Assembly: GCA_023453665.1 (NCBI GenBank)
Contig: JAEXTA010000133.1
Coordinates: forward strand, 1-7,318
Length of the DNA stretch: 7,318 bases
From: Bacteroidota bacterium
GTDB lineage: Bacteria; Bacteroidota; Ignavibacteria; Ignavibacteriales; Ignavibacteriaceae
Direction of reading: 5' to 3'
Below the pieces are notes generated by a model, which was not told where the DNA came from, ran no database searches, and saw only the letters and a list, made by a program, of their open reading frames with translations. A program made the position numbers and the translations under genes. Position 1 is the first letter of the stretch. Each line of letters opens with the position of its first letter. Shown one piece after another: positions 1 to 5,596 of this stretch.

Positions 1-201
1 GTGATATGATGCTAATAAGAACAAAAAATACACTTACAATGTTATTAGACTTGTTCATTTAATTTTCCCCTGAATTTATTGCGAATGCATACCAATGATA
101 TGCTGATCTATTATCGGGTATTTTTTAAAGAAGTTGAGAGGGGATTTCCATTGAAAATCAAACCTGCGGATGCAATCTAAATCGTTCAAAATAAGTGGAT
201 T

Positions 202-240
202 TTAATAAATCAGTAACATTAGCTTAACACTATCTTAATA
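202..240 (+). promoter_or_regulatory. Pho-box-like array of four 11-bp direct repeats
   Basis: Four hexamers start exactly 11 bp apart: TTAATA (202-207), GTAACA (213-218), TTAACA (224-229) and TTAATA (235-240). Tandem TTAACA-like hexamers at about one helical turn are the known binding layout of PhoP in Bacillus, and PhoB of E. coli also uses 11-bp direct repeats. Four half-sites would hold two response-regulator dimers. The array ends 9 bp before a -10-like hexamer (250-255), the usual activator position in place of a -35 box. The repeats and spacing are seen directly. Assigning them to a PhoB/PhoP homologue rather than another OmpR-family regulator is inference. Confidence 0.55.
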
Positions 241-260
241 TGACATAGCTATGTTCATAT
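238..260. repeat. Near-perfect inverted repeat over the -10 region
   Basis: The core CATAGCTATG (244-253) is a perfect 10-bp palindrome. It is flanked by ATATGA (238-243) and TCATAT (255-260), which are reverse complements, with one unpaired T at 254. The dyad covers the probable -10 hexamer TATGTT (250-255), so a protein bound here would block RNA polymerase. It could also be a chance AT-rich palindrome. Confidence 0.35.
250..255 (+). promoter_or_regulatory. Candidate -10 element of the glycosyltransferase operon
   Basis: TATGTT matches four of six bases of TATAAT and lies 9 bp after the 11-bp repeat array. No convincing -35 hexamer is placed for it, as expected for an activator-dependent promoter. 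Transcription would start near 262 and give a leader of about 20 bases containing the ribosome binding site. Confidence 0.35.
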
Positions 261-273
261 CAAACAATTTGAG

Positions 274-282
274 AAGGTGAGG
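274..282 (+). promoter_or_regulatory. Ribosome binding site of the glycosyltransferase gene
   Basis: AAGGTGAGG lies directly before the ATG at 284. Its AAGGTG part is at standard Shine-Dalgarno distance and fixes this start codon. Confidence 0.6.
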
Positions 283-283
283 T

Positions 284-1342
284 ATGAGAAATAAAATCCT
301 GTTTATATGCGGTTCATTAAACCAAACAATGATGATGCATAAAATATCAATGTTTCTGGATAAGCAAGACTGCTACTTTACACCGCATTATGCGGATGGA
401 ATAATAGATCAACTATCAAACACAAAATTGCTTTCAGGTACAATTCTCGGCAGAAAGTTAAGAGCAAGTACACTTGACTATCTTAACAAGCATGAACTTA
501 AACTTGATCTTCATGGTAAAGAAAATAATTATGACCTTGTGCTTACCTGCAGTGATCTTATAATCCCGAAAAATATCAGAAGTAAATCAATCATTCTTGT
601 ACAGGAAGGTATGACCGATCCCGAAAACTTTGCTTCTCACCTTGTTAAACAATTAAAACTTCCGAGATGGATTGCAAGTACATCTATAACCGGATTAAGT
701 CATGCTTATTCCAAATTTTGTGTTGCATCTGAAGGATATAAAAAACACTTTACAAAAAAAGGAGTTGATCCTGAAAAGATAGTAGTAACAGGAATTCCGA
801 ATTTAGATAACTGCGAGAAATATTTTAAGAATGATTTCCCGCATAAGAATTTTGTGCTTGTTGCTACATCGGACAACAGGGAAACATTTAAGTTTGAAAA
901 CAGGCAGAAGTTCATTGAAGAATCTGTTGCTATTGCTGCCGGAAGAAGAATAATATTTAAACTTCATCCAAATGAAAATGTTGAACGCGCAGTTTGGGAA
1001 ATTAATAACTATGCCCCCGGAGCATTGATCTACACAGACGGTGAAATTGGAGAAATGATTGCAAACTGTGATGTGCTTATCACAAAATACTCATCTGTAG
1101 TTTATATCGGTCTTGCATTGAACAAAGAAGTTTATTCAGAATTTGATATAGATGAATTAAAACAATTACTCCCGATTCAGAATGGCGGTTTATCCGCGTC
1201 TAACATTGCCGTAGAAGTTGAGGAACTGCTCCTGGCAGGAAATAACACGAAGATATTTATTTTACCCAATTATAATTCGGGCAGGTTAAACTTTTTACAG
1301 AGATTCAGGTTAAGACAAAATCTGCCTGCAGAGACAGCTTGA
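284..1342 (+). CDS. GT-B-fold glycosyltransferase-like protein (CDP-glycerol glycerophosphotransferase / UDP-GlcNAc 2-epimerase-like)
   Basis: A 352-residue cytoplasmic protein with no signal peptide or membrane span. The N-terminal half ends with a Q-E-G segment (107-109). The linker carries VTGIPNLD (168-175), equivalent to the VTGNPRFD-type stretch in CDP-glycerol glycerophosphotransferases and related GT-B enzymes. The C-terminal nucleotide-binding half has KLHPNE (226-231) and a CDVLITKYSS segment (262-271), the usual donor-site signature; it is followed by a conserved-looking EFD (286-288). The tail (333-346) is rich in arginine and could touch the membrane. The start is supported by a good ribosome binding site. 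The gene is followed without a gap by a metallophosphoesterase, so the two are co-translated. The fold is fairly safe. Donor and acceptor are unknown: if the Pho-like promoter is real, a sugar transferase making phosphorus-free lipid or surface glycan is more likely than a glycerophosphate transferase. Confidence 0.72.
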   Translation: MRNKILFICGSLNQTMMMHKISMFLDKQDCYFTPHYADGIIDQLSNTKLLSGTILGRKLRASTLDYLNKHELKLDLHGKENNYDLVLTCSDLIIPKNIRSKSIILVQEGMTDPENFASHLVKQLKLPRWIASTSITGLSHAYSKFCVASEGYKKHFTKKGVDPEKIVVTGIPNLDNCEKYFKNDFPHKNFVLVATSDNRETFKFENRQKFIEESVAIAAGRRIIFKLHPNENVERAVWEINNYAPGALIYTDGEIGEMIANCDVLITKYSSVVYIGLALNKEVYSEFDIDELKQLLPIQNGGLSASNIAVEVEELLLAGNNTKIFILPNYNSGRLNFLQRFRLRQNLPAETA

Positions 1343-1344
1343 AA

Positions 1345-2301
1345 ATGAAAATTGCTCACATTTCCGATCTTCATCTGAATACTTTTTATAGTGATTCAAA
1401 CCTAAAACAAATTAAACAGCTTTTTAAATATGCCGTTGATAACAGGTCTGATCATATTGTTTTGACCGGTGATCTTACAGATAACGCCTCCGAAAAAGAT
1501 TTTGAAATATTAAGAAACCTTTTCAGGAAAAACGGGTTGTTAAGTTCTGAGAGACTTTCAATTGTAATCGGAAACCATGATATTTTCGGCGGACTTCAAA
1601 CAGCCGAAGATATTTTTAACTTTCCTGAAAGATGCAAGAAAGTTGATTATGATTTCATGGTAAATATGTTCGTAGAATATTTCAAAGAGACATTTGATGA
1701 TTGTGTTTATAAATCAGAAGAAAATCATTTCCCTTTTGCAAAGCTTATTCGGGATACTCTGATAACGGGAGTTAATTCAATAGCAAGGTATTCCGGAGTT
1801 AAAAACCCCTTCGCTTCAAATGGTGAAGTTGATGTACATCAATTTAATGAACTGTTCAGGATACTTGAAACATACCAGGATGTTAAACACAAACTGGTTT
1901 TGATCCACCATCATTTTAACAAAATGAAGATTAACAAAAAGAAAACTGCTTCAACATTCTGGCAGGGAATAGAAAAACAAACAATGAAGCTCCGTAAAAA
2001 AGGAAGATTGTTTAATCTATTTAATCAATATAAAATTGACCTTGTACTTCATGGTCATTTACATGATTCAGTTGAGTATTGCAGGAAGGGAATAAGATTC
2101 AGTAACGGCGGAGGCAGCATCAGATCATTTCAGAAAAATTTTGTTAACGTAAATTTTGTTAATCTTAATAATGAAGGAATAACAACTGAGATTCATGCAA
2201 TACGTGATTTTACATTGGCTCCGGTAATAATTAAAACAGAGGAAAAAATTAAAAGAGGTTTTGAATCAACTCCTCAGCTATCAGAGGCAGTAGTATATTA
2301 G
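1345..2301 (+). CDS. Calcineurin-type metallophosphoesterase
   Basis: A 318-residue binuclear metal-dependent phosphoesterase with the complete motif set: D8-x-H10 in ISDLHL, GDLTDN with D43, GNHD (76-79), the HHH block (188-190) and GHLH (237-240). These supply all the usual metal and phosphate ligands. No signal peptide is present, so it is cytoplasmic or peripheral. The ATG at 1345 lies two bases after the upstream stop. A TTG at 1339 overlapping that stop would add two residues and is an alternative start; neither has a strong Shine-Dalgarno sequence, which points to translational coupling. An insert between GNHD and HHH (about 80-187) makes it longer than LpxH- or CpdA-type proteins. Known relatives include cyclic-nucleotide phosphodiesterases, LpxH and the phospholipase C-like PlcP. 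Motifs alone do not choose among them, but pairing with a glycosyltransferase favours a lipid or nucleotide-sugar substrate. Confidence 0.85.
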   Translation: MKIAHISDLHLNTFYSDSNLKQIKQLFKYAVDNRSDHIVLTGDLTDNASEKDFEILRNLFRKNGLLSSERLSIVIGNHDIFGGLQTAEDIFNFPERCKKVDYDFMVNMFVEYFKETFDDCVYKSEENHFPFAKLIRDTLITGVNSIARYSGVKNPFASNGEVDVHQFNELFRILETYQDVKHKLVLIHHHFNKMKINKKKTASTFWQGIEKQTMKLRKKGRLFNLFNQYKIDLVLHGHLHDSVEYCRKGIRFSNGGGSIRSFQKNFVNVNFVNLNNEGITTEIHAIRDFTLAPVIIKTEEKIKRGFESTPQLSEAVVY

Positions 2302-2349
2302 CTCTAGTTTTTATTATAGTTCCTGCTGATACCAAAAAAGAAATGAGGG

Positions 2350-2374
2350 TGTTAGGGTTTTAAAATTGTTAGGG
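2350..2374 (+). repeat. Direct repeat TGTTAGGG x2
   Basis: TGTTAGGG occurs at 2350-2357 and again at 2367-2374, starts 17 bp apart, in the gap between the phosphoesterase stop and the pectate lyase promoter. It could be a pair of regulator half-sites upstream of the -33 box, or chance. No clear terminator hairpin with a T-run is seen for the upstream operon in this gap. Confidence 0.25.
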
Positions 2375-2416
2375 CAAAAAACATCATTTAATAATTTCAA
2401 GATTTCATTTCCTTTT

Positions 2417-2445
2417 TTTGTAATATGCAATTGTTTTTAATTTTG
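2417..2445 (+). promoter_or_regulatory. Bacteroidota-type promoter of the pectate lyase gene
   Basis: TTTG (2417-2420), 17 bases, then TAATTTTG (2438-2445) match the -33 TTG and -7 TAnnTTTG elements known for the primary sigma factor of Bacteroides and Flavobacterium. The -7 element matches every specified base, and the spacing is at the short end of the reported range. Transcription would begin around 2450, about 30 bases before the start codon at 2480. Confidence 0.5.
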
Positions 2446-2467
2446 ATTAGTGAATTAATTTCAATTG
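2428..2467. repeat. Imperfect inverted repeat over the pectate lyase promoter
   Basis: The left arm is CAATTG (2428-2433), three bases, TTAATT (2437-2442). The right arm is AATTAA (2453-2458), three bases, CAATTG (2462-2467). The two outer and two inner hexamers pair perfectly, with only the three middle positions mismatched. The dyad spans the -7 element and probable start site, so it is a candidate operator for a dimeric repressor or a stem in the short leader. Confidence 0.4.
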
Positions 2468-2479
2468 TGATTGTTACGT

Positions 2480-3697
2480 ATGAAAACAAATCAAATATCT
2501 TTATTCCCGTTTAACCTGCTTCCCGTTATCACAGCACTTCTTTTTACTCTTCCGGCTTCTGAAATTTTATCACAACAAAATGATGCTGAAAATAAAAGAG
2601 TAGACCTGGATGTCAGTTACTTTTACGATAGCGCCCATCATTGGTATGATATACGTGAAGAACAAAGAATGATTGACCCGGTTAAAGATCAGCAAAGATT
2701 TAATAAAAATGAATTTGAAAAAATTGCGGACAACATTCTTTTGTTCCAGAAAAGTAATGGCGGATGGGCAAAAAATTATGATATGCTTGCAATGCTTTCT
2801 GATGAACAAATGAGATCGGTTGAGTCATCTAGACATTCAATCAATACTACATTTGATAATGGAACAACATATTCACAAACAGATTATCTTGCTAAAGTTT
2901 ATTACCTAACGGGAAAACAAAAATATCATGATGGTTTTCTTAAAGGAATAAATTTTATATTGAAAGCTCAGTACCCAAACGGCGGCTGGCCTCAATACTA
3001 TCCAGATACCAGCGGGTACAGAAAGTATATTACATTTAATGATGGCGCTATGTCGGGTATAATGATTATTCTGACAAAGATGGTCAACAAAGTTTCTTAC
3101 TACAATTTTTTAGATGATTCATTGTACAACAAAATCGTTGAATCATATAAACGAGGGATTAATTGTATTCTTAATTGCCAGATTAAGCATAACGGGATAC
3201 TAACTGTGTGGTGCCAGCAACATGATAACATTGATTTGACACCTCGTCCGGCACGAACCTTTGAACCCGCTGCAATTTGTAATGGTGAAAGTACGTCAAT
3301 CGTGGATTTGCTAATGGCTATTGAAAATCCAGATGAAAGAATTATTAACTCGGTACAGAGTGCAGTCAAATGGTTTAAGGTGTCAGCGATAAAGGGAATT
3401 AAGGTAACAGTTGTCCCGGCTGATTCCATAGATTTTCTGTATCATACAAGTTCAGAAGATAGAGTTGTTGTTGAAGATTCATCTGCTCCACCAATATGGA
3501 CACGCTTTTATGAACTTTATACACTTCAACCGATGTTTTGCACAAGAGCGGGAAAGATAGTTTATAATCTCTCTGAAGTTGAAAGAGAAAGAAGAACAGG
3601 ATATGCCTGGTACATTTACGATCCGCAACGGATAATTAATCTATATCCCGAATGGCAAAAGAAGTGGTCTCCAAAGAATAATGTACTTGATGATTAA
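2480..3697 (+). CDS. pelA: Secreted pectate lyase, polysaccharide lyase family 10
   Basis: A 405-residue exported enzyme that cleaves polygalacturonate by beta-elimination, giving unsaturated oligogalacturonides. A signal peptide (K2, hydrophobic stretch about 7-26, cleavage near residue 31) precedes the (alpha/alpha)-type PL10 domain. Family landmarks appear in order: NGGWAKNYD (93-101), TFDNGTTYSQTDYL (124-137), YPNGGWPQYYP (165-175), TFNDGAM (185-191), PRPARTFEP (255-263) with the arginine expected to act as catalytic base, the APPIWTRFYEL segment (336-346), and the RRTGYAWY end block (371-378). One position differs from the family as I recall it: G189 stands where NDDAM-type sequences have a second aspartate. 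A TTG three codons upstream (2471) is possible, but ATG at 2480 gives a normal signal peptide. No carbohydrate-binding or type IX sorting domain follows. The gene converges on the VOC gene with only 8 bases between them. Confidence 0.9.
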   Translation: MKTNQISLFPFNLLPVITALLFTLPASEILSQQNDAENKRVDLDVSYFYDSAHHWYDIREEQRMIDPVKDQQRFNKNEFEKIADNILLFQKSNGGWAKNYDMLAMLSDEQMRSVESSRHSINTTFDNGTTYSQTDYLAKVYYLTGKQKYHDGFLKGINFILKAQYPNGGWPQYYPDTSGYRKYITFNDGAMSGIMIILTKMVNKVSYYNFLDDSLYNKIVESYKRGINCILNCQIKHNGILTVWCQQHDNIDLTPRPARTFEPAAICNGESTSIVDLLMAIENPDERIINSVQSAVKWFKVSAIKGIKVTVVPADSIDFLYHTSSEDRVVVEDSSAPPIWTRFYELYTLQPMFCTRAGKIVYNLSEVERERRTGYAWYIYDPQRIINLYPEWQKKWSPKNNVLDD

Positions 3698-3705
3698 TTA
3701 TTCTT

Positions 3706-4095
3706 TTAAAGATTAAAGAAACCCTTTGCTCTTTTACATAATTGAAAGGCTAAACCAAAAGGATCTCTGAACATTATAACTTCAGATCCGTCATTAAGTT
3801 TTATTTCTTCAATAAGTGATGCGCCTGCTTTTGTGAGTGCGTTTTTCATTTCAGCAATATTATCTGTTGCAAAGGCAAAATGAAACTGTAATGTATTCAT
3901 TGAAGAATAATCAGGAAATGGTGCAGCATTGTTGGAGTATAGTTCAAGTACTGTTTGCGAATTATCATCTGAAAGAAAATGTGTGAATGGATAGTCGTTT
4001 AAAGATTTGACTATCTTCATACCGCAGTTGTTGACATACCATTCAGCTTGTTCTTTTGGATTAGTTACATTTAAAGCAAAGTGTTCAAATTTCAT
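3706..4095 (-). CDS. VOC-family (glyoxalase / bleomycin-resistance fold) protein
   Basis: A 129-residue single-domain protein with two beta-alpha-beta-beta-beta modules. Likely metal ligands of the vicinal-oxygen-chelate fold are visible: H5 in FEHFAL, E51 in LELY, H72 in QFHFAF and Q118 in AFQLC. The RDPFGLAFQL segment (110-119) is the typical C-terminal strand signature. There is no signal peptide, so it is cytosolic. The ATG at 4095 begins right at the fold's first strand. A TTG 12 codons upstream (4131) would add residues with no counterpart in the fold, so I reject it. A TATTTTTG on the minus strand (4105-4112) with TTG 16 bases upstream is a possible Bacteroidota-type promoter, which would leave almost no leader. 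Substrate is unknown; the family includes isomerases, dioxygenases and drug-binding proteins. It sits inside the pectin genes but on the other strand. Confidence 0.8.
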   Translation of the reverse strand: MKFEHFALNVTNPKEQAEWYVNNCGMKIVKSLNDYPFTHFLSDDNSQTVLELYSNNAAPFPDYSSMNTLQFHFAFATDNIAEMKNALTKAGASLIEEIKLNDGSEVIMFRDPFGLAFQLCKRAKGFFNL

Positions 4096-4139
4096 TTTAA
4101 AACTCAAAAATATTTGTGCGTAATTTAACAATAATGTGA

Positions 4140-4169
4140 TTGATCTGAACCAATAAGATTATTTATAAA
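4140..4169 (+). promoter_or_regulatory. Possible promoter of the esterase gene
   Basis: TTGATC (4140-4145) and TATAAA (4164-4169) are separated by 18 bases and lie just before the ATG at 4184. The match is moderate and the region is very AT-rich. The 88-bp divergent gap must hold promoters for both the esterase and the VOC gene. Confidence 0.3.
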
Positions 4170-4183
4170 TAACACCATTTTAT

Positions 4184-5167
4184 ATGAAATATTTTCTGGC
4201 TCTTTTCTGCATTTTTCTCTATTGCGAAACAAACTATACTCAAATATTCAAAGACGAATCAGGAATTTTAAAGGATACAACATTCTCAATTTACAGTGTT
4301 TATGAAAAAGCAAAAAAGGAATTCCCTTTTATTGAAATTGCGATTGTAAATTCAGGTAATGAAATACGAGTTGATAGTAATGTTGTTTATTCTAATTCAG
4401 CAACGAGAGAATTACATCTGGATATTTATTCACCTGAAGTGGTTCAATCTAAACTGCCTGTGGTTTTGCTTATACATGGAGGTGGCTGGAAATCCGGAGA
4501 TAGGCATCAGATGGTTGCGATTGCCAAGTATCTGGCATTGAATGATTACATAGCTGTTCCTGTTGAATATCGTTTATCTCCTGAGGCAAAATATCCTGCA
4601 GCAGTAACAGATGTTAAAAGCGCCATCATTTTTTTAAAGAAAAACTATGATCATTTTAATATTGATACCAATTGTGTAGCAATACTTGGTTGTTCATCCG
4701 GGGGACAATTGGCAGCATTTGTCGGAGTAACTAATAAAAATCCAAACTACGAACCTGCATTAATTCCAGGGGTAACTAATGAGGTTCAGGCGATTGTCAA
4801 TATAGATGGAATACTTGATTTTACGCATCCCGGAGAAAGTGCTAAGGATACAAATTCACTTTTCCCGTCCGCTGGAAAACAATGGCTTGGTTATTCATTC
4901 AAAGAAAACCCAGATTTATGGATTGAAGCTTCCCCGGTTACATATTTAAGCAAAGACACTCCCCCGATATTATTTATAAACAGTGGAATAGAAAGATTTC
5001 AGGCGGGACAATCCAGGGCAATAGAACTATTAACTAAACATAAAATATATTTTGACATTCATACCATAAATAACTGTCCACATACCTTCTGGCTATTTCA
5101 TCCCTGGTTTGAAAATACAGTTGAAACTCTCACCAAATTTTTTAACGGACGATTCGTTAAAAACTAA
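4184..5167 (+). CDS. Secreted alpha/beta-hydrolase, carbohydrate-esterase type
   Basis: A 327-residue exported hydrolase with a signal peptide (K2, hydrophobic 3-13, cleavage around residue 19). The oxyanion-hole motif HGGGW is at 98-102, the nucleophile elbow GCSSGG at 169-174 with Ser171 as nucleophile, and the histidine is H300 in CPHTFW. This order and the FINSG...AGQ and PHTFWLFHPWF segments (264-275, 299-309) resemble hormone-sensitive-lipase/BD-FAE-like esterases that, as I recall, sit near pectin or xylan genes in Bacteroidota. The acid of the triad is not obvious: the usual G-x-x-D stretch reads SGIERF (267-272), leaving E270 or a residue elsewhere. Beside a pectate lyase the probable job is deacetylation or de-esterification of pectin so that the lyase can act. 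Feruloyl or xylan acetyl esterase activity is an alternative. The start has no clear Shine-Dalgarno sequence. Confidence 0.8.
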   Translation: MKYFLALFCIFLYCETNYTQIFKDESGILKDTTFSIYSVYEKAKKEFPFIEIAIVNSGNEIRVDSNVVYSNSATRELHLDIYSPEVVQSKLPVVLLIHGGGWKSGDRHQMVAIAKYLALNDYIAVPVEYRLSPEAKYPAAVTDVKSAIIFLKKNYDHFNIDTNCVAILGCSSGGQLAAFVGVTNKNPNYEPALIPGVTNEVQAIVNIDGILDFTHPGESAKDTNSLFPSAGKQWLGYSFKENPDLWIEASPVTYLSKDTPPILFINSGIERFQAGQSRAIELLTKHKIYFDIHTINNCPHTFWLFHPWFENTVETLTKFFNGRFVKN

Positions 5168-5173
5168 AAAATG

Positions 5174-5192
5174 CTAATTATCAAATAATTAG
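5174..5192 (+). terminator. Hairpin just after the esterase gene (weak terminator candidate)
   Basis: CTAATTAT and ATAATTAG pair perfectly over 8 bp around a 3-base loop, starting six bases after the stop codon. There is no T-run directly after it on the plus strand. On the minus strand it is followed by CATTTTTT, so it would be a better terminator for leftward transcription. Confidence 0.35.
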
Positions 5193-5218
5193 ATTGAATT
5201 TTAGATGTGAAATTCAAT
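5193..5218 (+). repeat. Second hairpin, abutting the first
   Basis: ATTGAATTT (5193-5201) and AAATTCAAT (5210-5218) form a perfect 9-bp stem with an 8-base loop, starting at the base after the previous hairpin. The loop and 3' side can also pair with downstream sequence: AGATG at 5203-5207 with a CATCT near 5230. Two stacked stems at a 3' end may protect the mRNA from exonucleases. Confidence 0.4.
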
Positions 5219-5285
5219 ATTACAGCATCTCTATTCACACTTAACATTTGGCAATCAATTTTCAAATTCATTAAGCCGATTTTTC

Positions 5286-5314
5286 TTGACAATGTTTTTT
5301 AATTTAAGTATTTA
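5286..5314 (+). promoter_or_regulatory. Candidate promoter of the TonB receptor gene
   Basis: TTGACA (5286-5291) is a perfect -35 consensus, with TATTTA (5309-5314) 17 bases downstream as a poor -10. No Bacteroidota-type TAnnTTTG element was found in the gap, so this is the best promoter I can propose, about 280 bases before the start codon. Confidence 0.35.
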
Positions 5315-5324
5315 CCATATGTGT

Positions 5325-5334
5325 TTATCGATAA
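5325..5334. promoter_or_regulatory. CG-centred palindrome, possible repressor operator
   Basis: TTATCGATAA is a perfect 10-bp palindrome with a central CG, as in many LacI-family operators of sugar-use genes. It lies just downstream of the predicted transcription start, where a bound repressor would block elongation. A single short palindrome is weak evidence. Confidence 0.25.
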
Positions 5335-5583
5335 CTTTACCGATTAAGTAAACAATGACTGTGGCTCACCATGCGAAGCTGTATTGAAAATAATTATTCA
5401 TATCTTCAACAATAAGTACAGATTGATTTAACGTATGTACAACGGCAACTTTCATATAGAATCTCACCTTAAAAGCACATCAAAATTAAATTACTTCAGA
5501 CCATTCAAATCAAGATTCTTACTCAGTAAAAATTGTAATACCAATAACAGTTTTATTATTATCTCAGCTAAGGATAATTAATC

Positions 5584-5590
5584 AGGAGGA
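5584..5590 (+). promoter_or_regulatory. Strong ribosome binding site of the TonB receptor gene
   Basis: AGGAGGA ends six bases before the ATG at 5597, a near-ideal Shine-Dalgarno sequence. It settles the receptor start and shows that this organism uses Shine-Dalgarno pairing for at least some genes. Confidence 0.8.
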
Positions 5591-5596
5591 TATACC

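Larger units (their letters stand above)
5168..5596 (+). other. 429-bp non-coding region before the TonB receptor
   Basis: This stretch holds two adjacent hairpins after the esterase stop (5174-5218), a TTGACA promoter candidate (5286-5314), a CG-centred palindrome (5325-5334) and the receptor's ribosome binding site. If the promoter is used, the receptor mRNA has an untranslated leader of about 275 bases, long enough for leader-based control. A 48-codon ATG frame (5435-5581) lies in it but has no ribosome binding site and no recognisable protein features. I see no known riboswitch. Confidence 0.5.

Noticed and set aside
85..180. A 31-codon ATG frame upstream of the glycosyltransferase
   Set aside because: It has no ribosome binding site and no recognisable family, and a stop lies at 46-48 in the same frame. 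It could be a gene remnant but nothing supports it.
2350..2374. TTAGGG motifs suggesting telomere-like DNA
   Set aside because: Only two separated copies in an otherwise bacterial gene context.
3100..3429. Antisense 109-codon frame within the pectate lyase
   Set aside because: It overlaps conserved PL10 motifs on the plus strand and has no family features; it is a coding shadow.
3701..3720. TTCTTT...AAAGAA hairpin between the converging lyase and VOC genes as a bidirectional terminator
   Set aside because: The stem is only 6 bp, almost all A/T, and overlaps the VOC stop codon; too weak to call.
5435..5581. A 48-codon ATG frame ending 15 bases before the TonB receptor
   Set aside because: No Shine-Dalgarno sequence, low-complexity Asn/Ser/Lys composition expected of AT-rich non-coding DNA, and no signal peptide or domain.
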